Assembly: GCF_000020725.1 (NCBI RefSeq)
Contig: NC_011146.1
Span: 1,921,501 to 1,985,500 of the forward strand
Direction: 5' to 3'
Origin: Citrifermentans bemidjiense Bem
Lineage (GTDB): Bacteria; Desulfobacterota; Desulfuromonadia; Geobacterales; Geobacteraceae
Length of the DNA: 64,000 nucleotides
Shown: piece after piece, positions 34,045-41,833 of the stretch
Position numbering within the stretch: the stretch's first letter is position 1
Layout of the letters: every line of letters begins with the position of its first letter
Program-made: the position numbers and the translations under genes
Notes under the pieces: model-generated
Databases searched by the model: none
Told to the model about the DNA's origin: nothing
Seen by the model: the letters and a program-made list of their open reading frames with translations, nothing else

Positions 34045-35096
34045 AGATCGTAATCTTCGGCCTTTCGATCACCTCGTCCTGGGGTAACGGCCACGCCACC
34101 ACCTACCGCGGCCTTCTGCGCGAGATGGACCGGCGCGGCCACGAGGTGCAGTTTTTCGAGCGCGACGCCAAGTGGTACGCCGCCAATCGCGACCTCCCCG
34201 AGCCCTCCTTTTGCAACACCATACTCTACGACTCGCTGGAAACGCTCCTGGGAGAGTACGGCCCGGAGATCTGCGACGCCGATTGCGTCATCGTCGGCTC
34301 GTACGTGTACCAGGGGATCGAGGTCGGAAAGTGGGTGACGAAAAACGCCAAGGGGATCACGGCATTCTACGACATCGACACACCGGTCACGCTCGCCTCC
34401 CTGGCCAAGGGGGAGTGCAGATACCTGAACCGGGAGCTGGTCCCGCACTACGACCTCTACCTCTCCTTCACCGGAGGGCCGACCCTCGACCAGATAGAGC
34501 GCCAATTCGGCTCCCCGGCGGCCCGTGCCCTTTACTGCTCGGTCGACCCGCAGGTGCATTACCCGATGCAGATCACGCCGCGCTGGGACCTGGGATACCT
34601 GGGGACCTACAGCCCCGATCGGCAGCTAGGCCTTGAGGAGCTTCTGAGCCGGTCGGCGCGCTCCTGGAAGAAAGGGCGCTTCGTGGTCGCCGGAGCGCAG
34701 TACCCCGCCGACGTGGCCTGGTCCGAAAACACGCACCGCATCGAGCACCTCCCGCCGGAGTGCCACAGCGAGTTTTACAGCTCGCAGCGGTTCACCCTGA
34801 ACCTGACCCGGAAGCAGATGCTTCTCGCCGGATACTCCCCAAGCGTCAGGCTTTTCGAGGCGGCGTCCTGCGCGGTGCCGGTGGTGAGCGACCAGTGGCC
34901 CGGCCTGGACCATTTCTTCGTGCCGGGCGAGGAGATACTGCTCGCCTCCGATTCCCAGCAGATGCTCCGCATCCTGCAGCGCTTCCCGGAAAACGAGCGG
35001 CGGGCCATCGGCGAACGCGCGCGTCAAAGGGTGCTCCGCTCCCATTCCGCCGCCTGCAGGGCGGAAGAGTTGGAGGAGTATCTGACCGCCAGGTGA
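34041..35096 (+). CDS. CgeB-like glycosyltransferase, third of three
   Basis: The 351-residue GT-B protein has WGNGHATTYRGLLREMDRRGHE at the N-terminus. GYSPSVRLFEAASCAVPVVSDQ in the donor domain equals the paralog motif at the same distance from the end. The start is fixed by the ATGA overlap with the previous gene. The Asp-rich YDIDTPVTL segment parallels WDVDAPATL in the second copy, so these two are probably a recent duplication. Confidence 0.82.
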   Translation: MKIVIFGLSITSSWGNGHATTYRGLLREMDRRGHEVQFFERDAKWYAANRDLPEPSFCNTILYDSLETLLGEYGPEICDADCVIVGSYVYQGIEVGKWVTKNAKGITAFYDIDTPVTLASLAKGECRYLNRELVPHYDLYLSFTGGPTLDQIERQFGSPAARALYCSVDPQVHYPMQITPRWDLGYLGTYSPDRQLGLEELLSRSARSWKKGRFVVAGAQYPADVAWSENTHRIEHLPPECHSEFYSSQRFTLNLTRKQMLLAGYSPSVRLFEAASCAVPVVSDQWPGLDHFFVPGEEILLASDSQQMLRILQRFPENERRAIGERARQRVLRSHSAACRAEELEEYLTAR

Positions 35097-35152
35097 CCTC
35101 TTCAATGTGCGATGGGGAGGCGGAACAGCGAAGGCGAAAAGGTGGAGTGACC

Positions 35153-35215
35153 ATGTCGGCAGCTGCATCAATCAGTGAAATGGATGGTATCAAGGTATGC
35201 CAGAAACCAAGATGA
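35153..35215 (+). CDS. Possible 20-residue leader peptide ending on the methyltransferase start
   Basis: A short frame starts with ATG at 35153 after a strong GGTGGAG. It encodes MSAAASISEMDGIKVCQKPR and ends in TGA at 35213-35215. The TGA overlaps an in-frame methyltransferase ATG at 35212 as ATGA. The methyltransferase's own upstream ATG (35197) has a weaker ribosome binding site. It may be a coupling leader or the remnant of a longer N-terminus; no similarity is recognised. Confidence 0.3.
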   Translation: MSAAASISEMDGIKVCQKPR

Positions 35216-35985
35216 GATCTGTCGACGACGACATAAGGGAGCTTTCTCCCTGGTTCCACAACCTGCATCTCCCCGACGGGAGCGAGACCGCGCCGGACCA
35301 CTTCCTTGGGGATTTCCCCAGCTTCAAATGGCTCGAAATCGCCTCCAGCATCCCGGACGATCTCACCGGCTGGAGCGCGCTCGACATCGGCTGCAACGCC
35401 GGTTTCTACAGTTTCGAGCTGGCGCGGCGGGGGGCACGGGTCCTGGGTATCGACTGCGACCCGCACTACCTGGAGCAGGCGCGATGGGCGGCCGGGCAGT
35501 ACGGGCTGGAGGGGCTGGTGGATTTCCGCCAGATGCAGGTCTACGACCTGGCGCGCCTCACCGGCAAATTCGACCTCGTGCTCTTCATGGGAGTCTTCTA
35601 CCATCTGCGCTACCCCATGCTGGCGCTCGACATCGTGGCTCAGAAGACCGCGGGGATGATGCTGTTCCAGACCGTAACCATGCCGGGGCGCGAGGTGGCG
35701 GGGCAGTCTGATTTCCTGCTCAACGAGAGGGATGCCTTGCTGGAAAAAGGGTGGCCGAAAATGGCGTTCATAGAAGACCGTTTCGCCGGCGACCCGACCA
35801 ACTGGTGGATTGCCAACCATGCCGGCGTGGAGGCTCTGCTGCGCTCGGCCGGCATGCGCATCACGGGCCACCCCGGCGACGAGATCTACCTCTGCGAACC
35901 GGACCCGGAAAAGCCCTCCTGCATGACCACCTGGAACCGGGCCGAATACCTCTCAGCCACACAGGCAGAAAAGGAAGACCTCTGA
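35197..35985 (+). CDS. SAM-dependent methyltransferase of the glycan cluster
   Basis: The 262-residue class I methyltransferase has the SAM motif ALDIGCNAGFYSFELARRGA, the acidic post-I motif VLGIDCDPHYLEQAR and a motif-IV-like DLVLFMGVFYHLRYPM. It resembles the methyltransferases (CmoB-like fold) seen next to glycosyltransferase clusters in other Proteobacteria. The likely substrate is the glycan or a sugar intermediate of this cluster. The start is 35197 or 35212; the second overlaps a short leader frame. It ends the cluster; no clear terminator is seen after it. Confidence 0.85.
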   Translation: MPETKMRSVDDDIRELSPWFHNLHLPDGSETAPDHFLGDFPSFKWLEIASSIPDDLTGWSALDIGCNAGFYSFELARRGARVLGIDCDPHYLEQARWAAGQYGLEGLVDFRQMQVYDLARLTGKFDLVLFMGVFYHLRYPMLALDIVAQKTAGMMLFQTVTMPGREVAGQSDFLLNERDALLEKGWPKMAFIEDRFAGDPTNWWIANHAGVEALLRSAGMRITGHPGDEIYLCEPDPEKPSCMTTWNRAEYLSATQAEKEDL

Positions 35986-36117
35986 CAGATCTCGCCGATC
36001 CTCTGTCTCAAGACTTGTTCACTTCACATATTTCCCTATCGGTTATACTCAATGCACGTTCTTATTCCTTATTCAACTGTCATGAAGTTCCATGAAAGGC
36101 GCGTATACGTGCTTTCT

Positions 36118-36145
36118 TTCGCCATATAGGTTATGCTATAACGAC
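36118..36145 (+). promoter_or_regulatory. Putative ModE operator upstream of modE
   Basis: An inverted repeat has left arm TTCGCCATATA, six bases, and right arm GCTATAACGAC. Its size and spacing match the remembered ModE consensus ATCGCTATATA-N6-TATATAACGAT: 9 of 11 left and 8 of 11 right. It lies about 80-100 bp before modE and predicts autoregulation. Confidence 0.6.
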
Positions 36146-36224
36146 GTTGTATACGGTAGCCGGCGCCATTCGTCCGGCCCCAGTGACAGGTTATTCTGAC
36201 TGTGAAGGCACGACGAGGTGCGAT

Positions 36225-37040
36225 TTGAGCCGGAAGAAGCAGGGCGGCATGGAACTCGACGGTTCCCTCTGGTTTCAAAAGGACGAGCAGAAATTCCTCG
36301 GCGGGGACCGTATTGCCCTCTTGAAAAGCATCGACGAGGTCGGCTCCATCACCAAGGCGGCCAAGGCGGTGGGCATCAGCTACAAGAACGCCTGGGACCT
36401 GGTCAACATGATCAACAATCTCGCCGACCAGCCGCTGGTAGAGCGGGTGGCCGGGGGAAAGGGTGGGGGCGGGACCACCCTCACCAGATATGGCAAAGAG
36501 GTGGTTAGACAGTACGGCGTACTCCAGGAAGAGCACAGGAAATTCCTGGAGAATCTAGAGGGGAGGCTCGGGGACACCGCAAGCCTCTACCGGCTTTTGA
36601 GGAGGATATCCATGAAAGTTAGTGCCCGTAACGTCCTGGCAGGAACGGTAACAAAGATCATCAAGGGGGCCGTCAACTCGGAGGTTGCCCTTTCCCTTAC
36701 CGGCGGCGGCACGCCGCTCATTGCGGTCGTCACCAACGCAGCCGTCGAGAACCTTGCCCTTAAAGAGGGCGCAAGCGCCTACGCCATCATCAAGGCCAGC
36801 TCGGTGATGGTGGGGAGCGACCTGCACGGCGCCAAGATCAGCGCTCGCAACGTCATGTGCGGCACGGTCGCCAAAATCATCGAAGGGCCCGTGTCCACCG
36901 AGGTCGACGTGGAAGTGGGCGGCGGCAACACCATCAGCGCCGTCATCACCCACGGCAGTTCCGACAACCTCGGGCTCAAGGTCGGGGGGCATGCCTGCAC
37001 CCTCTTCAAGGCCTCCAGCGTCATCCTCGGCGTAAGCTAA
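36225..37040 (+). CDS. modE: ModE-type molybdate/tungstate-responsive regulator
   Basis: The protein has about 271 residues. The N-terminal winged helix is ModE-like (GDRIALLKSIDEVGSITKAAKAVGISYKNAWDLVN). Two C-terminal Mop/TOBE oxyanion-binding domains follow (about residues 132-198 and 204-270), each beginning with a SARNVLxGTV/KI-type motif. Each TOBE pair binds molybdate or tungstate and controls DNA binding. The start may be TTG 36225, after GAGGTG, or ATG 36249; I chose the former. It is followed by a terminator and tupABC. Confidence 0.92.
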   Translation: MSRKKQGGMELDGSLWFQKDEQKFLGGDRIALLKSIDEVGSITKAAKAVGISYKNAWDLVNMINNLADQPLVERVAGGKGGGGTTLTRYGKEVVRQYGVLQEEHRKFLENLEGRLGDTASLYRLLRRISMKVSARNVLAGTVTKIIKGAVNSEVALSLTGGGTPLIAVVTNAAVENLALKEGASAYAIIKASSVMVGSDLHGAKISARNVMCGTVAKIIEGPVSTEVDVEVGGGNTISAVITHGSSDNLGLKVGGHACTLFKASSVILGVS

Positions 37041-37052
37041 AAATAGGGGCGG

Positions 37053-37083
37053 AAGGGAACGGACCTCGTCTGTTCCCTTTTTA
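37053..37083 (+). terminator. Rho-independent terminator after modE
   Basis: AAGGGAAC-rich arms (AAGGGAACGGA and TCTGTTCCCTT) around CCTCG are followed by a T run. It separates modE from the tup transcript. Confidence 0.8.
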
Positions 37084-37090
37084 CTGGCTC

Positions 37091-37118
37091 GTCGTTATAT
37101 CACCTGCGCTACAGCGCA
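37091..37118 (+). promoter_or_regulatory. Putative ModE operator upstream of tupA
   Basis: Left arm GTCGTTATATC, six bases and right arm GCTACAGCGCA keep the same geometry as the site before modE; the left arm closely matches ATCGCTATATA. The right arm is weaker. It lies 43 bp before tupA, suitable for repression. Confidence 0.5.
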
Positions 37119-37160
37119 GCCAAATGCAGAACAGAAATGTCGACAAAAAGGAGAAAGTTT

Positions 37161-38009
37161 ATGAAGCGTTTCGCCAAGATGATGTCCCTGTTCGCCGCAC
37201 TCTTCGTGCTCACCGCCGTAGCCTCGGTCCCCTCCGGATGGGCCGCTGAAAAGACGGTGATTCTCGCCACCACCACCAGCACCCAGGATTCAGGGCTTCT
37301 GGACGTGCTGCTTCCCATGTTCGAAAAGCAGACCGGCTACTTCGTCAAGACCATTTCCGTCGGCAGCGGCCAGGCCATGAAGATGGGCGAGAAGGGGGAG
37401 GCCGACGTGCTGCTGGTCCACTCGCCTGAGGCTGAAAAGGCGTTCATGGCGGGCGGGTTCGGCGTGAACGGGAAGCTCGTCATGCACAACGACTTCATCC
37501 TCCTGGGACCTGCCGGCGACCCGGCGAAGATCCGCGGCGCCAAGACCGCCGCAGACGCCCTCAAGGCTATCGCAGCTTCCAATGCGCTCTTCCTCTCCAG
37601 GGGCGACAACTCCGGAACCCACGCCAAAGAGAAAGGCCTTTTCAAGGCGGCGGGGATCAACCCCGAAGGGCAGAAATGGTTCCAGCAGACCGGCCTCGGC
37701 ATGGGCGAAACCCTGAACGTCGCCGCCGAGAAGAAGGGTTACCTCCTGGCCGACCGCGGCACCTACCTGGCGCTCAACAAGAAGGCGCACCTGGGCCTCG
37801 AGATCATGGTGCAGGGCGAGCCGAAGCTCCTCAACATCTACCACGTCATCGAAGTGAACCCCGCGAAGTGGCCCAAGGTGAACAGCGCAGGGGCGAAGGC
37901 TTTCTCCGACTTTATCGTCTCCAAGAAAGCCCAGGACGTCATCAGCACCTTCGGCAAAAAGCAGTTCGGTTCCCCGCTCTTCTTCGCCGATGCCGGCAAG
38001 CCTGAGTAA
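37161..38009 (+). CDS. tupA: Tungstate ABC transporter, periplasmic binding protein
   Basis: The 282-residue precursor has a signal peptide (FAALFVLTAVASVPSGWAA). The mature protein starts with ILATTTSTQDSGLL; TTTS-x-DSG is the TupA mark, separating it from ModA. GDNSGTHAKEK contributes a second oxyanion contact. The ATG at 37161 follows AAAGGAG. It delivers tungstate to TupB/TupC. Tungsten supports aldehyde ferredoxin oxidoreductase and similar enzymes, consistent with an anaerobe. Confidence 0.92.
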   Translation: MKRFAKMMSLFAALFVLTAVASVPSGWAAEKTVILATTTSTQDSGLLDVLLPMFEKQTGYFVKTISVGSGQAMKMGEKGEADVLLVHSPEAEKAFMAGGFGVNGKLVMHNDFILLGPAGDPAKIRGAKTAADALKAIAASNALFLSRGDNSGTHAKEKGLFKAAGINPEGQKWFQQTGLGMGETLNVAAEKKGYLLADRGTYLALNKKAHLGLEIMVQGEPKLLNIYHVIEVNPAKWPKVNSAGAKAFSDFIVSKKAQDVISTFGKKQFGSPLFFADAGKPE

Positions 38010-38011
38010 TA

Positions 38012-38710
38012 ATGGACATCATTCTTGAAGGGATAATCAAGGCGTTCCAGCTCCTCGTCTCGCTCGACGGCGAGGTGCTGGGTATCGCCCTGCTCTCGCT
38101 CAAGGTTTCGGGGCTGGCCACGCTGATCAGCCTGGTGCTCGGGATCTCCGTCGGCACCCTGGTCGCTCTCAATACTTTCCCGGGTAAGAAGATCCTGGTC
38201 AGCGTGGTCAATACCGGCATGGGGCTCCCCCCGGTCGTGGTCGGCCTGTTTGTCTCCATCCTCCTCTGGAGAAACGGCCCGCTCGGGTTCCTGGAGCTCC
38301 TGTACACTCCGACTGCGATCGTCATCGCCCAGTCGGTGATCGCCACTCCCATCGTCATGGGGATAACCATCGGCGCCATGCAGAACCTCCCGGCCAACCT
38401 GAGGCTGCAGATCCTTGCGCTCGGGGCGACGCGGGTCCAGATGGTCTGGATGCTGGTGAAGGAGGCGAGGCTTCCGCTGATGGCGGGGGTCATGGCCGGG
38501 TTCGGCGGCGTCATCTCCGAGGTCGGCGCCTCCATTATGGTGGGGGGCAACGTGAGAGGCTATACGCGCGTACTCACTACGGCAACTGTGATGGAAACGG
38601 GGAGGGGGAATTTCGACATAGCGATTGCCCTTTCCGTTATCCTTCTGTTATTCTGCTTCGCGATCAACATCGTACTGACCTACATTCAGCAGCGGGAAAG
38701 ACCTAGATGA
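38012..38710 (+). CDS. tupB: Tungstate ABC transporter permease
   Basis: The 232-residue integral membrane protein has about five helices and the ABC permease EAA loop (LALGATRVQMVWMLVKEARLPLMAGVMAGFG). It begins 2 bp after the tupA stop and overlaps tupC by 4 bp. TupB with TupC forms the import pore. Length and gene order are usual for the system. Confidence 0.92.
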   Translation: MDIILEGIIKAFQLLVSLDGEVLGIALLSLKVSGLATLISLVLGISVGTLVALNTFPGKKILVSVVNTGMGLPPVVVGLFVSILLWRNGPLGFLELLYTPTAIVIAQSVIATPIVMGITIGAMQNLPANLRLQILALGATRVQMVWMLVKEARLPLMAGVMAGFGGVISEVGASIMVGGNVRGYTRVLTTATVMETGRGNFDIAIALSVILLLFCFAINIVLTYIQQRERPR

Positions 38711-39807
38711 CACAGCAGCAAATAGTGCTTGAACAAAAAGATTTGAGGGTAGATCGAGGTGGTGTCCAGATACTCGACATACCCTCTTTTTGTTTGTACG
38801 AAAACGAGTTCGTCTCTCTCATCGGACCAAACGGCGCGGGTAAATCGACCCTGCTTCTTTCCCTGATGGGGCTGATGCAGCGCCGAAGCGGAACCCTCAG
38901 ATATAAAGGCGAGGAGATCCGCACCGAGGCCGACTTTCTCCAATTGCGCCGCAAGATGGCGATGGTGCTCCAGGAACCGCTTCTGTTCGACAGCACCATC
39001 TACGACAACGTGGCGAGCGGTCTGAAGTTCAGGGGGATGGGGCGGGACGAGATCCGCAGCCGGGTGATGACCTACCTGGAGCGCTTCAACCTCGCCGACA
39101 TGGCCCAGCGCTCGGCCCGCAAGCTCTCCGGCGGCGAGGCCCGCCGCGTCAGCCTCGCGCGCGCCTTCGCGGTCGAGCCCGAGCTGATCTTCTTCGACGA
39201 GCCGTTCGCTAACCTCGATCCCCCCACTCGACAGGCGCTCACCGAGGACATGGACCGGATCATCCGGGAGAAAGGGATCTCGGCGGTGCTGGTCACCCAC
39301 GACCAGTCCGAGGCGCTCAGGATGTCCGATCGGATCGTGGTCATGAACAGCGGAAGGCTGGTGCAGGAAGGGACGCCGGCCGCGGTGATGAACCACCCGG
39401 TCAACGAGTTCGTCGCCAACTTCGTCGGCATGGAGACCATCCTGGAAGGAGAAGTCATCAGTAACCACGAGCAGCAGGTGGCGGTTGCGGTGTGCGGGCA
39501 GGAGGTCGATACGGTGGGGGATGCAGAACCGGGCGATCATGTTTATTGCTGCATCAGGCCCGAGAATGTCAGCGTCAGCACCAGTTTTCCTAAGGAAAAA
39601 ACCAGCGTCAGGAACCTGTTTCCAGGGACCATCACCGAGATCTCCTCCATGGGGCCCTTCCTCAAACTCCGGCTCGACTGCGATTTCCAATTGACCTCTT
39701 ACGTGACCCGTGAATCCTTCACCGAACTAGCCCTTTATGAAGGAAGACCGGTTTTCGCCTCCTTCAAAGCGACCTCCGTTCACATCATTCGCAGGCGGGC
39801 CGGCTAG
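38707..39807 (+). CDS. tupC: Tungstate ABC transporter ATP-binding protein with C-terminal TOBE-like domain
   Basis: The protein has 366 residues. The ATPase core has Walker A (GPNGAGKSTLL), signature LSGGEARRVSLARA, Walker B (LIFFDEPFANLD) and the switch His (VLVTHDQSE). Residues about 250-366 form a TOBE/MOP-like extension that begins EVISNHEQQVAVAV. Such domains in ModC bind oxyanions and close the pump when the metal is plentiful. This gives a second control level besides ModE. Confidence 0.9.
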   Translation: MTQQQIVLEQKDLRVDRGGVQILDIPSFCLYENEFVSLIGPNGAGKSTLLLSLMGLMQRRSGTLRYKGEEIRTEADFLQLRRKMAMVLQEPLLFDSTIYDNVASGLKFRGMGRDEIRSRVMTYLERFNLADMAQRSARKLSGGEARRVSLARAFAVEPELIFFDEPFANLDPPTRQALTEDMDRIIREKGISAVLVTHDQSEALRMSDRIVVMNSGRLVQEGTPAAVMNHPVNEFVANFVGMETILEGEVISNHEQQVAVAVCGQEVDTVGDAEPGDHVYCCIRPENVSVSTSFPKEKTSVRNLFPGTITEISSMGPFLKLRLDCDFQLTSYVTRESFTELALYEGRPVFASFKATSVHIIRRRAG

Positions 39808-39808
39808 A

Positions 39809-39961
39809 CAAAAGCCTAAGGCACTTACCACAGAGGACACAGAGGTACACAGAGGAAAATCTGAGGAAACCAAAACAAAGGCCTCTGGGTTCAACCCAAA
39901 GTCTTTTGCCTTTCTCTGCGACCTCCGTGATCCTCTGTGACCTCTGTGGTAAAGCTTTTAA
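39809..39961. repeat. CCACAGAGG-type palindromic repeat, copy 1
   Basis: It lies between tupC and the ECF sigma gene. Left arm CTTACCACAGAGGACACAGA and right arm GACCTCTGTGGTAAAG are inverted; between them is a second palindrome around GGGTTCAACCC flanked by AAAGGC/GCCTTT. The sequence is AT-rich and non-coding, and a second copy lies at 41186. Confidence 0.75.
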
Positions 39962-39970
39962 GGAGTTTGC

Positions 39971-40531
39971 ATGACCTTTGAAGAGATCTATCAGGAGTTC
40001 CAGCCCAAGATAACCCGTTATCTCTGCAGTTTCATGTCCGAGGAAGAAGCGCTCGAAGTGAGCCAGGCGGTTTTCCTGAAGGTGAGCCAATCCCTCGAAA
40101 GCTTCAGGGCGGAATCCTCCCTCTCCACCTGGATCTACCGGATCGCCACCAACGCCGCGCACGACCACGCCTCTTTGTCCATGACCAAGCAAAGGCGGGC
40201 TGAGCAACTGCTCGACGAGGACCAGTCCCTGGACGATTTCGTGCGCGAGGACGACCCGGAGACCGACTGGGAGTACATCCGGAGCGAGATGGGGTGCTGT
40301 ATCCGCGGGATGGTGGACGGCCTGCCGGAAAAGCTCCGCGAGGTCCTGGTCTTGAGCGAGTTCGAGGGACTTTCCAATGCCGAGATTGCAGATGTTTTGA
40401 AGGCGAGTCTCGACACCGTGAAGATCCGGCTCCACCGGGCGCGGAAGGCCTTGCGCGAGGCGATGGGAGCCGGGTGCGACTTCTACCGCGACGAGCGCAA
40501 CCAACTGATGTGCGACCGAAAGGCGCAGTAA
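39971..40531 (+). CDS. ECF-family RNA polymerase sigma factor
   Basis: The 186-residue sigma factor has region 2 (EEALEVSQAVFLKVSQSL, then STWIYRIATNAAHDH) and region 4 (LPEKLREVLVLSEFEGLSNAEIADVL, then LDTVKIRLHRARKALRE). Five Cys lie at or beyond the domain edges: RYLCSF, GCCIRG, AGCDFY and LMCDRK. The last two form a C-terminal tail after region 4, which could sense redox or metal. No anti-sigma factor is adjacent. TAAGGAG precedes the ATG; the gene ends in a strong hairpin. Confidence 0.9.
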   Translation: MTFEEIYQEFQPKITRYLCSFMSEEEALEVSQAVFLKVSQSLESFRAESSLSTWIYRIATNAAHDHASLSMTKQRRAEQLLDEDQSLDDFVREDDPETDWEYIRSEMGCCIRGMVDGLPEKLREVLVLSEFEGLSNAEIADVLKASLDTVKIRLHRARKALREAMGAGCDFYRDERNQLMCDRKAQ

Positions 40532-40534
40532 AAA

Positions 40535-40572
40535 AAAGGGGACAGGCTACTTTAAAGGGGACAGGCTACTTT
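40535..40572. repeat. Two tandem copies of a 19-bp GGGGACAGGCTAC unit
   Basis: AAAGGGGACAGGCTACTTT occurs at 40535-40553 and again at 40554-40572. The second copy pairs with its inverted copy to make the terminator hairpin. Related GGGGAC-GG units occur at 56329 and 57128. Confidence 0.8.
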
Positions 40573-40604
40573 TTGATTTGAAAAAGTAGCCTGTCCCCTT
40601 TTTT
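40554..40604. terminator. Strong bidirectional hairpin/terminator after the ECF sigma gene
   Basis: A 21-bp perfect stem (AAAGGGGACAGGCTACTTTTT and its reverse complement) encloses the loop GATTTG and ends in a T run. A poly-A run upstream makes it usable on both strands. Confidence 0.85.
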
Positions 40605-40671
40605 GTATCCTTTTTCGTGGAAGCCCGTCTGTAGGGGGTGAAGCAGTCAAATCTACAGACGGAGCGAAACC

Positions 40672-41175
40672 ATGGACAGGAAAAAGTGTTGCGACAAGAT
40701 GATGGGCGGCGGGGCTACCGACGGTTACGAGGTGGCGCGAATAGCCAAGGCACCGGGAGGTTGCAGCTTGTGCGAGGACTTCGCCAAGAAAAATGAGGCG
40801 AAACCGGTGGCGGTAATGTGCTGCGAAGGGGCCTGCCTGAGAGGGGAGGTGGCGCGTCGGGCCGCGAACATCATCTGCCACGAGTTGGCGAAGGACAAGA
40901 CAGTCAGGATCTGCCTGGGCGGAGCCTTCACGAAAGACACCGGCCAGCGCGGCCTGGTGCGTAACTCCGGCCGCCTGATAGCGCTTGAAGGGTGCGGCGT
41001 CAACTGCTCCTCCCGCATGATGCAAGGGGTGATCGAAGGGCTGACTCCCGAGCTGATCATTGCGGACCGCCTGTACGAGTTCGACCGGCAGCTGTTCGGA
41101 GTGGACGAGGCGACGTCGGAGGAGATAGGCGCCTGGGCCCGCACCGTCGCTGTCAAAATCGCCGCTACATTGTAG
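40672..41175 (+). CDS. DGC-domain putative zinc-binding protein
   Basis: The 167-residue protein is rich in Cys (about 12). Motifs are CCDKMM, CSLCED, MCCEGACLRGEVAR, ICLGGAF, DGC-like EGCGVNCSSRM and the end KIAATL. This fits the DGC family, predicted metal-binding proteins of unknown role. It follows the ECF sigma gene behind a strong hairpin and is bracketed with it by two related palindromic repeats. Confidence 0.8.
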   Translation: MDRKKCCDKMMGGGATDGYEVARIAKAPGGCSLCEDFAKKNEAKPVAVMCCEGACLRGEVARRAANIICHELAKDKTVRICLGGAFTKDTGQRGLVRNSGRLIALEGCGVNCSSRMMQGVIEGLTPELIIADRLYEFDRQLFGVDEATSEEIGAWARTVAVKIAATL

Positions 41176-41185
41176 GCGGAAAAAG

Positions 41186-41375
41186 GCACTCACCACAGAG
41201 GTCCACTGAGGAACCACAGAGGAAAAGCAAAAGCCTAAAGCCTTTGGGTTAAACCAAAAAGCTTTAGGCTTTTCCTGTTTCTGTTTTTCCTCCGTGAACC
41301 TCTGTGGTAAAGCTTGTGCTTTTGGTTTTAGCTCTGTGGTTCCTCTGTGTCCTCTGTGGTGAAAGCCTTTGCTTC
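41186..41375. repeat. CCACAGAGG-type palindromic repeat, copy 2 (composite)
   Basis: It contains several CACAGAGG/CCTCTGTGG arms and a perfect inner palindrome (AGCCTAAAGC and GCTTTAGGCT around GGGTTAAACC). It is longer than copy 1 and looks like two units joined. It fills the gap 41176-41458; no gene is seen there. Confidence 0.75.
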
Positions 41376-41458
41376 TCCGTTTTGGGGTTTGCAAAAAGGG
41401 CGTCTGGGTTATATATTGCTGCGCGCATGTAAAACCTATGAAAGAAAGAGGAATACCA

Positions 41459-41797
41459 ATGTCTAGCCTGCCGCAATGCCCTTCCTGCAAGTCCGAATAC
41501 ACCTACGAGGACGGGAGCCTGTATGTCTGTCCCGAGTGCGGCAATGAGTGGCCGCAAGCCGCCGCTGAGAGTGAAGCATCCGACAGCGTCGTGCGCGATG
41601 CCTTCGGCAATGTCCTCAACGACGGCGATTCCGTCACCGTCATCAAGGATCTTAAGATTAAAGGCTCGTCCTCGGTAGTGAAGGTCGGCACCAAGGTGAG
41701 GAACATCCGCATCGTCTCGGGGGACCACGACATCGACTGCAAGATCGACGGCATCGGCGCGATGCAGCTCAAATCTGAGTTCGTGAAGAAGGCCTGA
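41459..41797 (+). CDS. yjdM: PhnA/YjdM-type zinc-ribbon protein
   Basis: The 112-residue protein has an N-terminal zinc ribbon ([25 protein letters not shown], here shown by its Cys pairs at residues 8/11 and 26/29) and a C-terminal PhnA beta domain ([15 protein letters not shown], then [13 protein letters not shown]). The name PhnA is historical; the protein is not needed for phosphonate breakdown and its exact role is unclear. ATG 41459 follows AGAGGAA. Upstream is a palindromic repeat. Confidence 0.93.
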   Translation: MSSLPQCPSCKSEYTYEDGSLYVCPECGNEWPQAAAESEASDSVVRDAFGNVLNDGDSVTVIKDLKIKGSSSVVKVGTKVRNIRIVSGDHDIDCKIDGIGAMQLKSEFVKKA

Positions 41798-41833
41798 TTG
41801 TAAAGTAGAGCGAAGATTTTGGAGGAGCAGCAT

